Notes under the pieces: model-generated
The model's database searches: none
What the model saw: the letters and a program-made list of their open reading frames with translations, nothing else
Told to the model about the DNA's origin: nothing
Origin: Cephalopachus bancanus
Taxonomy: Eukaryota; Chordata; Mammalia; Primates; Tarsiidae
Direction: 5' to 3'
Length of the DNA: 64,000 nt
Assembly: GCA_027257055.1 (NCBI GenBank)
Contig: JAPVLO010000232.1
Location: 5,208,001-5,272,000, forward strand
Shown: positions 1 through 12,544 of the stretch, piece by piece
Numbering within the stretch: the first letter of the stretch is position 1
How the letters are laid out: each line of letters begins with the position of its first letter
Program-made: the position numbers and the translations under genes

Positions 1-121
1 ACCTTTTAAAACATTCTTCTTATAAATAGAACTTTTAAACCATTTCGATCGATGATAAAGTAAAAACAACAATTAGAATTTTAAAATGCCACCAAAACAT
101 TTTGTAATTTTTTTTTTTTAG

Positions 122-188
122 TAGCCAAGTTTCTGACAGTTCAGAATCCAATGACTCTCAGACTTATCTTCTCAAGTTGACTTCCCAG
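122..188 (+). CDS. Internal coding exon 1 of unassigned split gene
   Basis: A T-rich tract ends in AG at 120-121, and the exon ends CAG|GTATGA at 188/189. Read with codons starting at 123 it is open, giving residues ending SNDSQTYLLKLTSQ, a Ser-rich acidic stretch. The first base completes a codon begun in an upstream exon outside the window. It ends in phase 0, which fits the phase-0 start of the exon at 14926. The acceptor is a tandem TAGTAG, so use of the second AG would start the exon at 125 and drop one Ser codon. No domain is recognised. Both splice sites and the fit to five later exons support it; the exon is short, so taken alone it would be weak. Confidence 0.7.
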
Positions 189-284
189 GTATGATTGAAT
201 ATTTTTGCTTATAGTTTGAATATGCTAAGTAGGTACTCTTCTTATTGTGACTAACAATCGTGCAGATGTGTAACTATTATATAG

Positions 285-780
285 TAATAGTTAATATTTT
301 ATGATTGTCTACATACTCTTAAATCATAGAATTTAATAACCTTAGGGGTTTATTTAATTCTAACATTCTTACTTTTTCATTTATTTATTTTTTGAGTCAG
401 TGCTTCACTCTGTTTCCCAGACTAGAGTGCAGTGGCACACTCACGGCCACCACAGCCTTGACCTGCTGGACTCAGGCAGTCCTTCTGCCTCAGCCTTCCA
501 AGTAGCTTGAACTACAGGTGTATACCACCATGCCTGGCTATTTTTTTTTTAATTTATTTATTGTAGAGACAAGGTCTTGCCATGTTGCCCAGGCTGGTCT
601 CGAATCCCTGGGCTCAGGCAATCCTCTCACTTCGGCCTCCCAAGGTTCTGGGATTATAGGCTTGGGGCACTGTGCCTACCCCTAACACTCTTACTTTTTT
701 AGTTGAGAACAATTAAGAGCCAGAGAGATTATATTACTTCTCAAAAACTATACCACTCGTGATTGACTGAGGTGGCAGTC
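285..780 (+). repeat. MIR-like ancient SINE split by an Alu
   Basis: Sequence at 700-775 matches the 3' half of the MIR core (aligned to 'gagaggttaagtaacttgcc ... aagtggcag' in diverged form). The left part lies at about 285-377. The Alu at 378-681 interrupts it. Family assignment is from memory of the MIR consensus. Confidence 0.4.
378..681 (-). mobile_element. Dimeric Alu
   Basis: Reverse-complement Alu with both arms and the 'tattgtagagacaaggtcttgcc' middle region. It is flanked by an 18-bp target-site duplication, ctaacattcttacttttt at 360-377 and the same with one mismatch at 682-699. Confidence 0.9.
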
Positions 781-835
781 ACACATCTCCTGATTGCTAG
801 CCATAATTATTTATTACTCTACTATGTATTGAGCT

Positions 836-1080
836 CCATCTATGTATCAGGCACTGTCTAAGTGCTAAGGGTAGAGCAGTGAACAAAATGAGACAAATGC
901 TTTCACTTTGTTAGCTTGTATTCTGGTTGGGGGAGATATGCAATAAACAAGATAAATAAGTAAAATATATGAGATATTTGATTAGGGTGAGTGCCTGAGG
1001 AGGAAATTAAAGCAGGAGAGAGGGGAATAAGGGACTAGGTGGAGATTGCAGTTTTGGATAGGGGTTACCAAACTGAAAAG
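836..1080 (+). repeat. Ancient interspersed repeat, family not assigned
   Basis: Contains the pattern 'caggcactgt ... gtgctaagg..agcagtgaacaaaat ... gggggagatatgcaataaacaa', familiar from a long ancient mammalian repeat. Other fragments of the same family appear at about 11600-11990, 22095-22260, 34840-35000 and 48975-49530. Confidence 0.4.
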
Positions 1081-1124
1081 GTGGAACTTAGGTAAGAACT
1101 TAAGGGAAGAGAGAGAGCAGACAC

Positions 1125-1575
1125 TAGGTGTGTTAGCTGCTTTTTGCTACTCAACAAACAACTTCAAAACCTCAGTGGCTCACAACAAACTTTTACTTTC
1201 TCACTCATGGGTCCGCTCTACTAGACTTGAGTACATCTGGTCTTGGCTTCAGGGTGCAGAATTAGTTCAGTGATATTCCACATGTTTCTCATTTTCCTTG
1301 GACCAGACATTACCCAGACACTGATCCTATGGTAAACACAAAAAGTGTAACGGAAAACCAAGCAACATAAGTCTATTTAAAGTTACATTTCCTCCTGGCA
1401 ACTGTATGTCGTATTACAACCAGGCCTCATGGCGTATTCACTAACATTCCATTAGCCATAGTTCAGTCACATAGCCAGGCCTAACATCAATAGGATGGGG
1501 AAGTATACTCCATCTGTGGTAAGAGGTGCTACAAAGTGGTGTGGCCAAGACTGGAGGGGTTCAATCCAATTCCAG
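1125..1575 (+). repeat. Ancient repeat, possibly DNA transposon or MaLR-like
   Basis: Diverged form of the widespread 'aaacttcaaaacctcagtggctcacaacaaac..ttactttctcac' motif, with an end similar to 11380-11600 ('ggtggggaagcata'). The class is uncertain. Confidence 0.35.
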
Positions 1576-2084
1576 GGGAGTGAAGAATTGGAAACAACGA
1601 TCCAATATTCCAGAGCCATCCTTCTGGGTCATGGTTATTCACCCTCCACCCGAACACACATGTACTAGTACTTATGCCCTCTCCAAAACTCCCTGATTAG
1701 ACTCCAGTTATGCTTTCTTGATTAGACTTGATTAGACTCCAGTTATGCTTCCTGTAAATGACTCCCAGGACATTTTTCTCTGTGACTCCTGGCTCCATTC
1801 TTTGAAAGTTCTTTCCTTTCCGATTATCTCCCCTTGTCAGGTAAATGTTAATATAAACATTTTAATGGAAATATACTAGTTTGGTTTAATATCTTTAAAA
1901 TAGTTTGCAGTGAAGTCTGCCTCCCACCAACTAACCCAGCTTTCCAGCTCTGTTCTCTGGAGGCAACGCTGTGACTAGTTTTTTGTTTTTTGTTTTTTGG
2001 TGTTTTTTTCCATGTCCTTCAGGAGAGAACCTCTGCAGATAGAAGCACATCCGTGATATAGTCTTGCCCCTACTTTTTAGAAAA
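1576..2084. other. Unassigned intronic sequence
   Basis: No gene or clear repeat seen. A 22-bp direct repeat (1694-1715 and 1729-1750, 35-bp period) is the only internal structure. Confidence 0.4.
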
Positions 2085-2345
2085 ATGCGCCTTTAATTTT
2101 TATATAATTTTAGGTTTATAGAAAAGTTGCAAAGATAGTGCAGTGTTCCTGTACACCCTTCACCATCTCCCTGGCTACTTTTCAAGACAGCTCTGAGTAT
2201 ATGCTTTTCTGGCAGCTGAACAACATTCTCAGCCTGCTTTCTACCTGCAGAAATTTGGAAGATCAAACAGTCCTTTTTCATTTTGCATAGTGACAGTGCT
2301 TTTAATTCAGGCTGACAGTATTTTTGCCACTGCAGCTTTTGCAAA
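2085..2345 (-). mobile_element. L1M 3'-UTR fragment
   Basis: Resembles the antisense L1M 3' end ('attttaggtttatagaaaagttgcaaagatagtgcag'). Diverged and 5'-truncated. The open frames here are incidental. Confidence 0.45.
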
Positions 2346-3040
2346 AACTATAGGTTTTATGTATATTTGATTCCAGTATGTGACCTTATAGGTCAAAACC
2401 ACACTCACAGTTCTTTTTGAGATATGGATGGGTAGGTGGGTAGATTGATTATTCAAATATTCTGTGATACTTAATCTTTCCAAGAGCCATTTTGCCCAAC
2501 TTTAGGCTTAGAATCCTACCTTAATAATGTCTAATGTTTTAACAAAGGATGTGTATTAATTTTGTGGGTTATGAATCTGAATTTTGCCACTTTTGCTGTA
2601 TACCATTCATTAGAAGTGAGTCACTTTGTTCAGCCCACACTCCAGAGGGAAGGATTACACAAGGGCATGACACTAAGAGACATTACATGGATCTACAGAG
2701 GCCATCTTTGAGACTGCCTACTAGAGATGTAAAAGTCATAACCTTGATTTGACCTTTGCCTTAAGGTTCTATTGAACCTTAAGTTCAAGTTCTAGAATTT
2801 TGGACGCTGTTTTTCCTCTCAATTCAACTCCTTTGACCAATTCTTTTTTGAGCTAATTTCTTTCTTCTAGTACCTTATCAAATGAAATTAGCAATGACCA
2901 ACATACACTGCTAAATATTCTACCTCAAAACCTCTTTGTCTGATGACCCAAGTCTGTTAGGTAGATTTTTTTGTTCTTCAAACTACTAAAGACAGTTTTT
3001 ACCAAATATTTCATTTCTACATAATTAGTGTCATCATTTT
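2346..3040. other. Unassigned intronic sequence
   Basis: AT-rich intron. No splice-flanked open frame, RNA gene or named repeat could be supported. Confidence 0.4.
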
Positions 3041-3854
3041 TCTTTCATTTATTTATTTTTAATCAGCAAGTAAAAGTTGCACATATTTATTATATATAGC
3101 ATGCTGTTTTGAAATATGTATACATTGTAGAGTAGTTTAATTGAGCTAAGTAACCTACGTATTATCTCACATACTTATTTTTTGTGGTGAGAACACTGAA
3201 AACATTTAATATCTACTTAGCAATTTTCAAGAATGCAATACATTTGTTGTTAACTGTAGTCACTACGATGTACAGTAGATCTCTTGAACTTATTCATACT
3301 ATTTAACTGAAATTGTGTATCCTTTGACCAACAGCTCCTCAACCACACCATTCCCTCACATCCCAGCCCCTGATGAGTTCCATTCTACACTCTATTCCTA
3401 TGAGTTCAACTTTTTTAAAAGTTACACCGCATAAATGAGATCATGCTCTTTCTGTGTCTGACTTACTTCACTAAACATAAGTTCCTCCAGGCTCACCTAT
3501 GTTGTCCCAAATGACAGGATTTTCTTCTTTCTAAAGGCTGCATAGTATTCCACTGTGAATATGTGTCATGTTGTCTTTATCCTTTCATCTCTCGATGGAC
3601 ACTTAGGTTGATTCCATATCATAGCTATTGTGAATAATCTGTAACGAGCATGGGGTGTAGATGTCTCTTCTACATACTGGTTTCCTTTCCTTTAGATATA
3701 ACCCAGTTGTGAGATTCCTGCATTATGTGGTAGCTTTTTAAAAAATTTTTTGAGGCACTTCATACTCTTCCATAATTTATATTCCCTCCAACATTGTGCA
3801 AGTAGTCCCTTCTCTTCCCATCCTCTCCAAAACTTGTTATCTTCTATCTTTTTT
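3041..3854 (-). mobile_element. Old L1, 3' segment (split element, part 1)
   Basis: Antisense L1 3' UTR and distal ORF2 of an older subfamily ('gttaactgtagtcac..atgtacagtagatc', 'cataagttcctccaggctcacctatgttgtc'). It continues directly at 8597: the text '..cttctatctttttt' here joins '..tctatcttttttataacagcc' there. The younger L1 at 3855-8596 therefore landed inside it. Confidence 0.8.
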
Positions 3855-6800
3855 TGGTATTGTTTCTAATGGGAACTTGGTAATTTTCTTATTACTGTTC
3901 TCTAGCATATAATTTCTGGAGTATTTTTTTTCCTCTAGCTTTTTTTTTTGTAAGATGTAGGGTACAGTTCAGGATTGGGTACACAAGTGGCCATCATACA
4001 GATGAAATTCAGCCTCCCTTTGGTCCCCACTTCACCTGGTTTGAGATCAGCTACACTGATTGAAGTTATGTGTCTCCTCTCCCTCCCCTTGCAGTGTCCC
4101 ATTGCTGCCAATCCCTTTCTTATGGTATTAGGAGTGAGAACATGTGGTACTCAGTTCTTTGTTTCTGTGATAGATCACTGAGTAATATAGACTCTAAATT
4201 CATCCAAGTTGTTGCACAGTTCATAATTTTGTTCTTCTTTATGGCTGTGTAATAGTCCATCATGTATATGTACCACATTTTTTATTTATCCAGTCCTTTT
4301 TCGATGGGCTGCATGGTTGGTTTCATGTTTTTGCTATTGTGAATAGTGCTGCAATTAACATGGGTGTGCAGGCATTTTTTTTGTAGAATGATTTGAGTTC
4401 CTCTGGGTATTTTCCCAGAAGGGGGATTGCTGGGTTGTATGGAAGGTCAATTTTTAGATCTTTTAGAAATTGGCACATTGTTTTCCACAGAGGTTGTACT
4501 AGTTTACACTCCCAATAACAGTGTAGATGTGTTCCTTTTTCCCTGCATCCTCTCCAGGATCTGTTGCTTTTTGAGTTATTGATGATAGCCATCCTGAATG
4601 GAGTTAGGTGGTATCTCAGAGTGGTTTTAATTCGCACTTCTTTGATGATTAGTGAGGCTGAGTATTTTTTCATGTATCCTGTGGCTACTCATATGTCTTC
4701 TTTTAAGAAGTGTCTATTCATATATTTTGCCCATTTTTTAATAGAGCTTTTTTTGTTTTGTTTTGTTTTTGTTTTTCCTTTCGGCACATTTGAGTTCCTG
4801 GTAGATCCTGGAATTTAGGCCTTTGTTAGATATGCAGTTGGCAAATATTTTCTTTTTGTTTCACTGATTTTTTTCTATGATATTTTTGTCTTCTATGTTC
4901 TGTATTTTGACTTTTACTTTGGTGATTTGGATTCTTCTACTGAAGTTAGCATTTTGGTGGTCTTGCCTTTCCTACTCCCTTAAGTGATTTTTTTGGCTGT
5001 TAACCTGTGATCTTTCTATTTGCTTGATGTGTGTGCATAGAATTTTAAATTCCTCTCTTAGTACTGTTTTCATGGTATGCCAGAGGTTTTGGTAAGATGT
5101 GTCTTTGTTTTCACTTGTTTCCAGGAATCTTTTAATTTCTGTTTTGATTTCTGTGTTGACCCAGAAGTTGTTCAGTATCATGCTGTTTAGTGTACATGTC
5201 TTTGTGGGTTTTGGAGGGATCTTACTGGTGGTGATATTTCTTTTTATTCCACTATGGTTTGAGAAGATGCATGGTGGTATTTTGATCTTATGAAATTTGT
5301 TTATGCTTGATTTATGGCCAAGGATTTGATCAATCTTGGAGTATATTCCATGTGGTGATGAGTAGAATGTATATTCTGTGCTTTTTGGGTGGAGTGTTCT
5401 GTAGGTATCTATTAAGTCCATTTGGTCAAGTGTCAAGTTGAGGTTCCAGATCTCCTTGCTAATTTTTTCCTTGGTGATCTATCTAAGGTTGTTAGTGGGG
5501 GTATTTAAATCCTGAGCTATGACAGTGTTAGAGTCAACACCTTTTTTAAGTTTACTTAGTAGCTGCTTTGTAAAAGCTGGTGCTCCTGTGTTGGGTGCAT
5601 GTATGTTAGGATGGATACTTCTTATTGATGGATTGAATCTTTTATCATTATGTAGTGTCTTCTGTATCTTTTAAAATTTTTAATAACTTAAAGATTGTTT
5701 CTTGGATGTTAGGATTGTGACTCCTGTCTTCTTTTGTGTTCCGTTCACCTGAATGTTTGTTTTCCATTCTCTAACCTGAGTCTGTGGTTGTCCTTAGTAG
5801 TGAGATGTGTTTCCTGAAGGCATCATATTGTTGGGTCGTTTTTTTTCATCCAGTTTACCATTTTATGTCTTTTCTGTGGTACATTTAGTCCATTCATGTT
5901 CAGGCTGACTATTGAGATATGAGAGTTTATCCCTGTCCTGGAGCTTCTGTAAAGTTTTTGTTGTTGTTTGTTTATTTGTTTGTTAGTTTTCTTTTAATTT
6001 GGGGGTTGATATATGTGTGTAGTTTCAATTTTGCAGTCACAGTGCATGCTGTGTTGATTCTCTGTGCTCCTGCATTCTTGGAAAGTATGTGGTCGTTCTT
6101 TTTTTAATTTTTCTTCTATGCTTAATACCTTCTTAAACATCTCCAGTAGAGCTGGTCTGGAGGCAGTATAAACTCTTAGGAATAGAAAGTCTGAGAAGGA
6201 TTATTATTATTTTTTTTTTTTTTTTTGAGTTGAAGTCTGATTCTGTCACCCAGACTGGAGTGTAGTGGCATGCTCCCAGCCATGCAGCCTCACCCTGCTG
6301 AGCTCTGGCAATCTTTCCACCTCAGCCTTCCAAGTAGCCAGAACTACAGGCACGCACTACCATTTCCAGGTAATTTTTGATTTATTGTAGAGACGAGGTC
6401 TTGCCAAGTTGCCCAGGTGGGTCTCGAACCTGTGGGCTCAGGCAATCTACTCACCTCAGCCTCCCAAAGTGCTAGGATTACAGGCTGAGCCACTGTGCCC
6501 AGCCTGAGAAGGGTTGTAATTCTCTATCACTGATGAAGCTTAGCTTAGTTGGATAGGAAATTCTTGGTTGGAATTGTCTACCTTTGAGAACTTTGAAGAT
6601 TGAACTCCAGGCTCTTCTAGCCTGTAGTGTTTCTGTAGCTATATCTGCTGCTATTCTAATTGGTCTTCCCTTGTAGGTAGTCTGACTTTTCTTTCTCACT
6701 GCCTTTTTGTTTGTTTGTTTTATACTTACTTTATGTAAGTGAATTACTATGTATCTAGGAGTTAGTCTTCTCATTTGCTGCCTTGTAGGGGTTCTCTGAA

Positions 6801-8596
6801 TCTCTTGTGTTTGGATGGCCATGAACTGATGAGATGAGGAAAGTTTTTTTGGATGACCTCATGGAATGTTTGTTCCAGTGTGTTCTTAGTCTCCTTTTTT
6901 GCATCAGGGATACCAAGCTGGCATAAATTTGGCCTCAATATAATCACACATCTTTTGAAGGTTGGTCTCTGTCTTTTTAAGCTTCCTTACTATGCTTCTA
7001 ACAGATTGGGTTAGTTCTGTATTTTGGTCTTCAAGCTCTGAGATTCTTTCTTCTCCTTGGTTAATATTGCTTTCCATGCTTGTCAGTTTATTATTTATTT
7101 CGTTGACTATATTCTTTATGGCTAGCATCTCTGTAACTAATTTTTTCATGTTTTTGTCTTGCCTTTCTTGATTCTTATTCATCTACTCCAACCAATCCTT
7201 GATTTACATTTGTGGTCTGCGACCAGCCAGTGTGAGCACTCTTCATTGTTTGAGTTACAAAGTCTGTATTCTCCAGCACTGTCTTTCTAGGGTTCTCTGG
7301 GTTACCTGTATTTTATTCATTGATTTCTCTTCGTTTATGATGGATTTTTATTTTCTCTTTACTTCCATTGTTCAGTGAGAGGGAATAGTTTTCACTTCTG
7401 TTTGCTTAACTCCCTATTCTTCCTTAGGTGAAGCCTCTGGATTTGTTTGATTTTTTAAGCTGGGTTGAGGAGATGTGCTGTCCTTTTGCAGCTTTGAGAT
7501 TTGAATAAGGTGTACTGAGGAATGCTAAGATTCAAAAGCTGACTGCAGATTACAATGTTCACTGACTGGGGTGTGAGTACCCTGACACCCACTTCACACC
7601 ACCTCACAGTATGTCCATGTGATGGGAACATATATATATTTCCTGGGTACAAAATAGCATAAAGGAAAGGAAAAAAACTAAGAAAGAGAGAAGGGAGAAA
7701 AAAGGCAAAGAAGAGACAGACATAAAGAAGAAAAAAAAAACCAACAACAAATAAACCAGTAAAAAGAGAAAAAAGTGAAAATCAATAATATGAGAACATT
7801 TTCTTGCTCATATATACCCTTATGTGAAAAAAGAAGGAGAAGGAATAAAACAAAACAAAATACACACACACAGCAAAATATATAGGGAGAGCAGGGAAAA
7901 ATTAAAGAATAAAATAAAACAAGAAAAGAACACAAAAAATTAAAAGAACTTTTGTAATCCTTGCACACCCTATTGTGGCAGTTTCTGAAACTTCAGGTTC
8001 CTTGTTGGTGTGACCCAAGCACTACTGCTCTTGACTCACAGTAGAGGAGAGGGGTCTCTGACCTTGAGATTTGTCCCCCTGCTCACAGTGCAATCAGGGG
8101 GAAGCTGTAAATCACCCCAAGCAGATCCACTTGTGTTCAAACCTCTCCATTTGCACTGATCATGTTGCTCCCTGCCTGGGTCATACACTTCATGAATAAC
8201 AGGAAAGGGAGCTGGGTCGGTCTATAACTCACCCCCATCCATCCAGTGTAGGCTCGGTTCTTCATCTCTGGTTGTAGTTGTAGTTCTGCAATTGTTTGAG
8301 TGTGGGTTGGGGTGACTAGATCTCCTTGGGGGCCCTGTCCCTCTGGGGACACTGCATCTGGGATATCCTTTTTGAGTTGACAGTGATCAACCTCAGAGAG
8401 GTGCTGAATTCACCCCTCAGTCACAGGGAGTAGCTCTGCTGTTCACATGGGCAGGCCAAAGCCTGTCTGTGCTGAGTACCAGAGGTGGGGATATTTCTGC
8501 ATCTTGTCCTCCACTGGGACTTAGCAACTAGTGCCTCTGATATGTTTTCTCCATGGTCTCCACTGCTAGTGTCTGATCTGGTTCCAGATGCTGTGG
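3855..8596 (-). mobile_element. Young L1 with internal ORF2 deletion, nested in older L1
   Basis: Lineage-type 3' UTR at about 3935-4320, ORF2 C-terminus (4323-4850), then a jump near 4850-4960 to the endonuclease region (4972-6150). ORF1 coiled-coil codons follow (6904-7182, with EERISELEDQNTELTQSV) and a 5' UTR (about 7200-8596) with a purine-rich block at 7670-7940. Roughly 2.5 kb of ORF2, including the reverse transcriptase, is missing. Frames are broken, so it is not autonomous. Flanked by a 12-bp duplication tctatctttttt at 3843-3854 and 8597-8608. About 80-90 bp of non-L1 sequence (3856-3935) lies between two A-tracts and looks like a 3' transduction. Confidence 0.8.
6203..6503 (-). 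mobile_element. Dimeric Alu inside the young L1
   Basis: Reverse-complement Alu with a T-tract at 6209-6226, ending 'gtgcccagc'. Near-identical flanks ctgagaaggatt (6191-6202) and ctgagaagggtt (6504-6515) form the target-site duplication. The L1 ORF1 region resumes directly after it. Confidence 0.88.
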
Positions 8597-11165
8597 TCTA
8601 TCTTTTTTATAACAGCCATTCTCACAGACATGAGGTGATATCTCCACGTAGTTTTAACTTGCATTTCTCTGATGACTCATGATGTTGAGCATTTTTCACA
8701 TACCTGTTGGTCATTTGTATGTCTTCTTTTGGAAAATGTCTATTTAAATCCTTTGACCGTGTTTTTAATCAGGGTTGTTTGGTTGTTTGTTTTGTTTTCT
8801 TACTATTAAGTTGAGTTCCTGATATATTTTGGATATTAACTCTTTATCAGATATATGCTTTCCAAATATTTTCTCCCATCCATAAGATATCTCATCATTC
8901 TGTTGATTTTTCCTTAGCTGTGCAAAAGCTTTTTTGTTTGATGTAATTCCAACTCCCTGCCTGGGTCACACGCTTCATGAATCACACCATTTTTACTTTT
9001 GTTGTTTGTACTTTTGGTTTCATATCCAAAAATGATTGCTTAGACCAATGAAATGGAGCTTCCCCTTAAATTTTTTTCTAGTAATTTTGTAGTTTCAGGT
9101 CTTACATTCAAGTCTTTAAGTCTTTAGTTGAATTTTGTATATAGAGTGAGGTAAGGGTGTAATTTCATTCTTCTCTGTGTGGATATCTAGTATTCCCAAT
9201 GCAAGAACACATTGCATGTTCTTGGCACTCTGTCAAAAATCAATTGACCATAAAAGCATGGATTTATTTCTAGGCTATTTTGTTCCATTGATCTATGTGT
9301 ATGTTTTATGCCAGTACCATGCTATTTTGATTATTGTTACTTAGTAGTATATTTTGAAGACAGATAGTGTGATGCTTCCAGCTTTGGTTATTTTGTTCAA
9401 GATTGTTTTGGCTATCTGGACTCTTGTGATTCCATAGGAATTTTAGAATTTTTTTCTATTTATGTAAATAATGCCTGTGTAATTTTGATAGGCATTGTAT
9501 TAAATTTGTAGATTGCTTCATATAGTAAGTACATCTCGGCAATATTAACTCTTCTGGTCCATGAACATGAGGTATCTTTCCATTTATTTGTGCCTTCTAT
9601 GTCTTTTACCAGTGTTTTATAATTTAAGTATATAGGTCGTTGACCTTCTTGGTTAAATTTATCCCTATATGTTTACTTTTTTGTATTTATGTTATTGATT
9701 TATTTTTCCGATAGTTTGTTGTAAGTGTATAGAAGCACTACTGATTTTTGTATGTTGATGTTTTTATCCTGCAACATTACTAATTTGTTTATTAGTCTCA
9801 CAGGTTTTTGTGATGCAGTCTGTAAAGTTTTCTATGTGTAAGATCATGGTGTCCACAAACAGAAACAGTTTAACTTCTTCCTTTCCTTTTATTTCTTTCT
9901 CTTACCTAATATCTCTGGCTAGGATGTCAGTATTATGTTGAATAGAAGAGGTGAGAGTGGGCATCCTGGTTTCTGATCTTACAGGAAAAGCTTTCAACTT
10001 TTCATAATTGAGTATGACTTTAGATTTGGGTTTGTTATATACATCTTTTATTGATCTGAAGTACATTCTTTCTATACTTTATTTGTTGAGAGTTTTTTAT
10101 CATAAAAGGATGCAAATGCTTTTTCTCCTTCTATTTAGATGATCATAAGGTGTTTGTTCTTCATTCTGTTAATATACTATATCACATTTATAGATCTGTC
10201 TATATTGAGCCATCTTTGCATCCCTGTGATGAATCACACTTGACCATGGTGAATGATCCTTTTAATGTGCTATTGACTTTGGGTTCCTAGTACTTTGTTA
10301 AGGATTTTTTCATCTATGTTGGTCAGGATATTGGCCTGTAATTTTCCTTTCTTACGGTGTCCTTGTCTGGCTATGGTATCAGGGTAATACTGGCCTCATA
10401 AAACAAGTTTGGAAGTATTCCTTCATATTCAATTTTTTAAAAGAGTTTAAGAAGGATTGGTATTAGTTCTTCTTTAAAACTTTGGCAGAGTTGAACAGTA
10501 GAACCATAAGATCCTGGGCTTTTCTTTGATGAGAGACTTTTTGTACTGGTTTAATCTCCTTTCTCATAATTGGTTGTTCAGATGTTCTGCTTCTTCATGT
10601 AGGGTGTATCTAGGAATTCATTCATTTCTTCTATGTTATCCAATGTGTTCATGTATAATTGTTTATAGTAGTCTTTTTTGATTATTTGTATTTATGTGGT
10701 ATCAGTTACAATTTCTTCTCATCCGTTTCTGATTTTATTGAGTGTTCTTTCTTTTTTTCTTAGCCTAGCTACCAACTCCTAGTTTCACTGATGTTTTCTG
10801 TTGTTTTTCTAGTCTTTATTTAATTTATTTTTGCTCTGACATTTATTATTTCATTCCTTCTGCTAACTGTGCTTAGTTTGTTCTTCTGTCACAAATTCCT
10901 TGAGTGGTAATATTAGATTGTGTATTTGAGATATTCTTTTTTGACATAGGTGTTTATCATCATAAACCTCCCTTTTAGAACAGCTTTTGCTGCATCTGAT
11001 AAGTTTTGCTGTGTTGTATTTCTTTTTGTTTGTTTGTTTAAAGGTATTTTTAAATTTCCCTTTTAATTTCCTTATTGTCCCAAAGGTTGTTCAGGAGCAT
11101 GTTGCTTAATTTTCATGATTTTGTGAATGTGTCACTATTGTTCTATAACAGTTTTCTATCATTCA
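8597..11165 (-). mobile_element. Old L1 ORF2 segment (split element, part 2)
   Basis: Continuous antisense ORF2 of an older primate L1, from 'ataacagccattctcacagacatgagg' through the reverse transcriptase region ('aatagaagaggtgagagtgggcatcctgg') to about 11165. Many stops in all frames. Confidence 0.8.
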
Positions 11166-11169
11166 GTCA

Positions 11170-11600
11170 CAAAGCCAATGACTGTGACATTGTCCAGGTT
11201 TTTATAAGGACAGCATCCTACTTCTAGGTAACAGTTTCTGTGGTCTTCAGATTTTACTGCATTTTAAAAATCCTTAGAATCTTAATGGCATACAATGGCA
11301 AATGTCCATTTTCTTTTTCATGCATCTGCAGGTCATCTGTGGCTGTACTGAACTGACCAGAGGATCAGTTGAACTGAGCTCCAGATTGTGGTTTGGGTTC
11401 AAGTCTAGTCTTCCTTTCTTTCTTGCCACAGACCAGCAGCCATCTAAGGCATGGTCTGCGCATGGCTAATCATGAGAGTTCAAGAGGGCAAGCCAAACCA
11501 TGCAAGTATATTTAAAGCCATCCCACTGGCCAGCTCAAGTCATGTGTCTAAATCCAGTGTCAATGGGGTGGGGAAGCATAGTTCTAGAAGAGTGATAATT
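11170..11600. repeat. Ancient repeat related to 1125-1575
   Basis: Shares 'tgcatctgcaggtcatctgtggctgtactgaactgacc' and 'gtcaatggggtggggaagcata' style text with the block at 1125-1575. The family is not assigned. Confidence 0.3.
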
Positions 11601-11995
11601 GGGGAACAATCTAGGGGTATATTTTCCCTGGCCAGGAGTACTAAATGTGCAAAAGCTCTGAGAAAAGAGCATGTTCATCATTTTCTAGGAAGACCAATGA
11701 GGCTAATATGCCTAAAGAAAAATGTACAGGGACAACAGTGGTAAGAGATGAATTTAGAGGGGTGTTGGGGATTGGGAGGTCAGAACATATAAAGTTGTGT
11801 AGGCTTAGGACTTCAGTTTTTGTTCCAAGTGAGTTTGGAGAATTTTGCTCAAACAGAGGAGTGGCATGATCTGCTTTAAGTGTTAGCAGGGTCATCTGCT
11901 GTATTAAGAGTAGAATGATGGGCTGCAAAGAAGAACAGCTGGGACTCTCATAGTAATCTAGGCAAGATAATGTGGTGGTTGGAGCAGGGTAATAC
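11601..11995 (+). repeat. Ancient interspersed repeat, same family as 836-1080
   Basis: Diverged 'gtgcaaaagctctgagaaaagagcatg ... gaggagtggcatgatctgcttt ... gtaatctaggcaagataatgtggtgg'. The short open frames on both strands here are repeat-derived. Confidence 0.4.
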
Positions 11996-12544
11996 CGCAG
12001 AAGGGAATGAAAGCATTCCCTTTTAGATATATGTTAGTCCAGAGAATTTGCTGTTGACTTCTTTATGAGATTGAAAAATAGAAAGGAGAGAAAGCGGTCT
12101 CCAAAACTTGGGGTCTGAGCATCTAGAGATTACAGATTCTATTTATTAACATGGGGATGATGGTAAAGAAGTAAAAATAATTTGTTCTTTAGCTACTAAA
12201 CCATGTTCCAAAAGTGTAGCAGGAGTCCTTCCATCACAAGGGGCAAAAAATCCTTCAAAAATGGCTTAAATAAAAGGGAAGTTTGTTAGATTACTAAATA
12301 AAATGTCTAGGAGCAAGTCTGACAGGAATCGTGACTTCAAAGAGCAGCTCAAGTGATGTCACTAGATCTTGAAGGTTCTTCCCCCTCCCATTTTCATCTG
12401 ATTTCTGCCTCTTCTTGGGTGACTCCATTCTCTTTTGGTAACAAAATGACTATAGACATCCAGCCTCACATCCTCACAACACTAAGTTGGTTGAGGCAGC
12501 CTCCTTTCCAGTAACTCCCTCAAAAATGCAGAAATTGAAATTTT
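11996..12544. other. Unassigned intronic sequence
   Basis: No gene or named repeat supported. Confidence 0.35.

Noticed and set aside
4323..5436. Minus-strand frames of 116 and 154 codons
   Set aside because: They are L1 ORF2 remnants, not a host gene.
7678..7968. Phe/Leu-rich minus-strand frame resembling a membrane protein
   Set aside because: Complement of the purine-rich block in the L1 5' UTR.
11451..11928. Overlapping frames on both strands
   Set aside because: Ancient repeat sequence; no coding bias.
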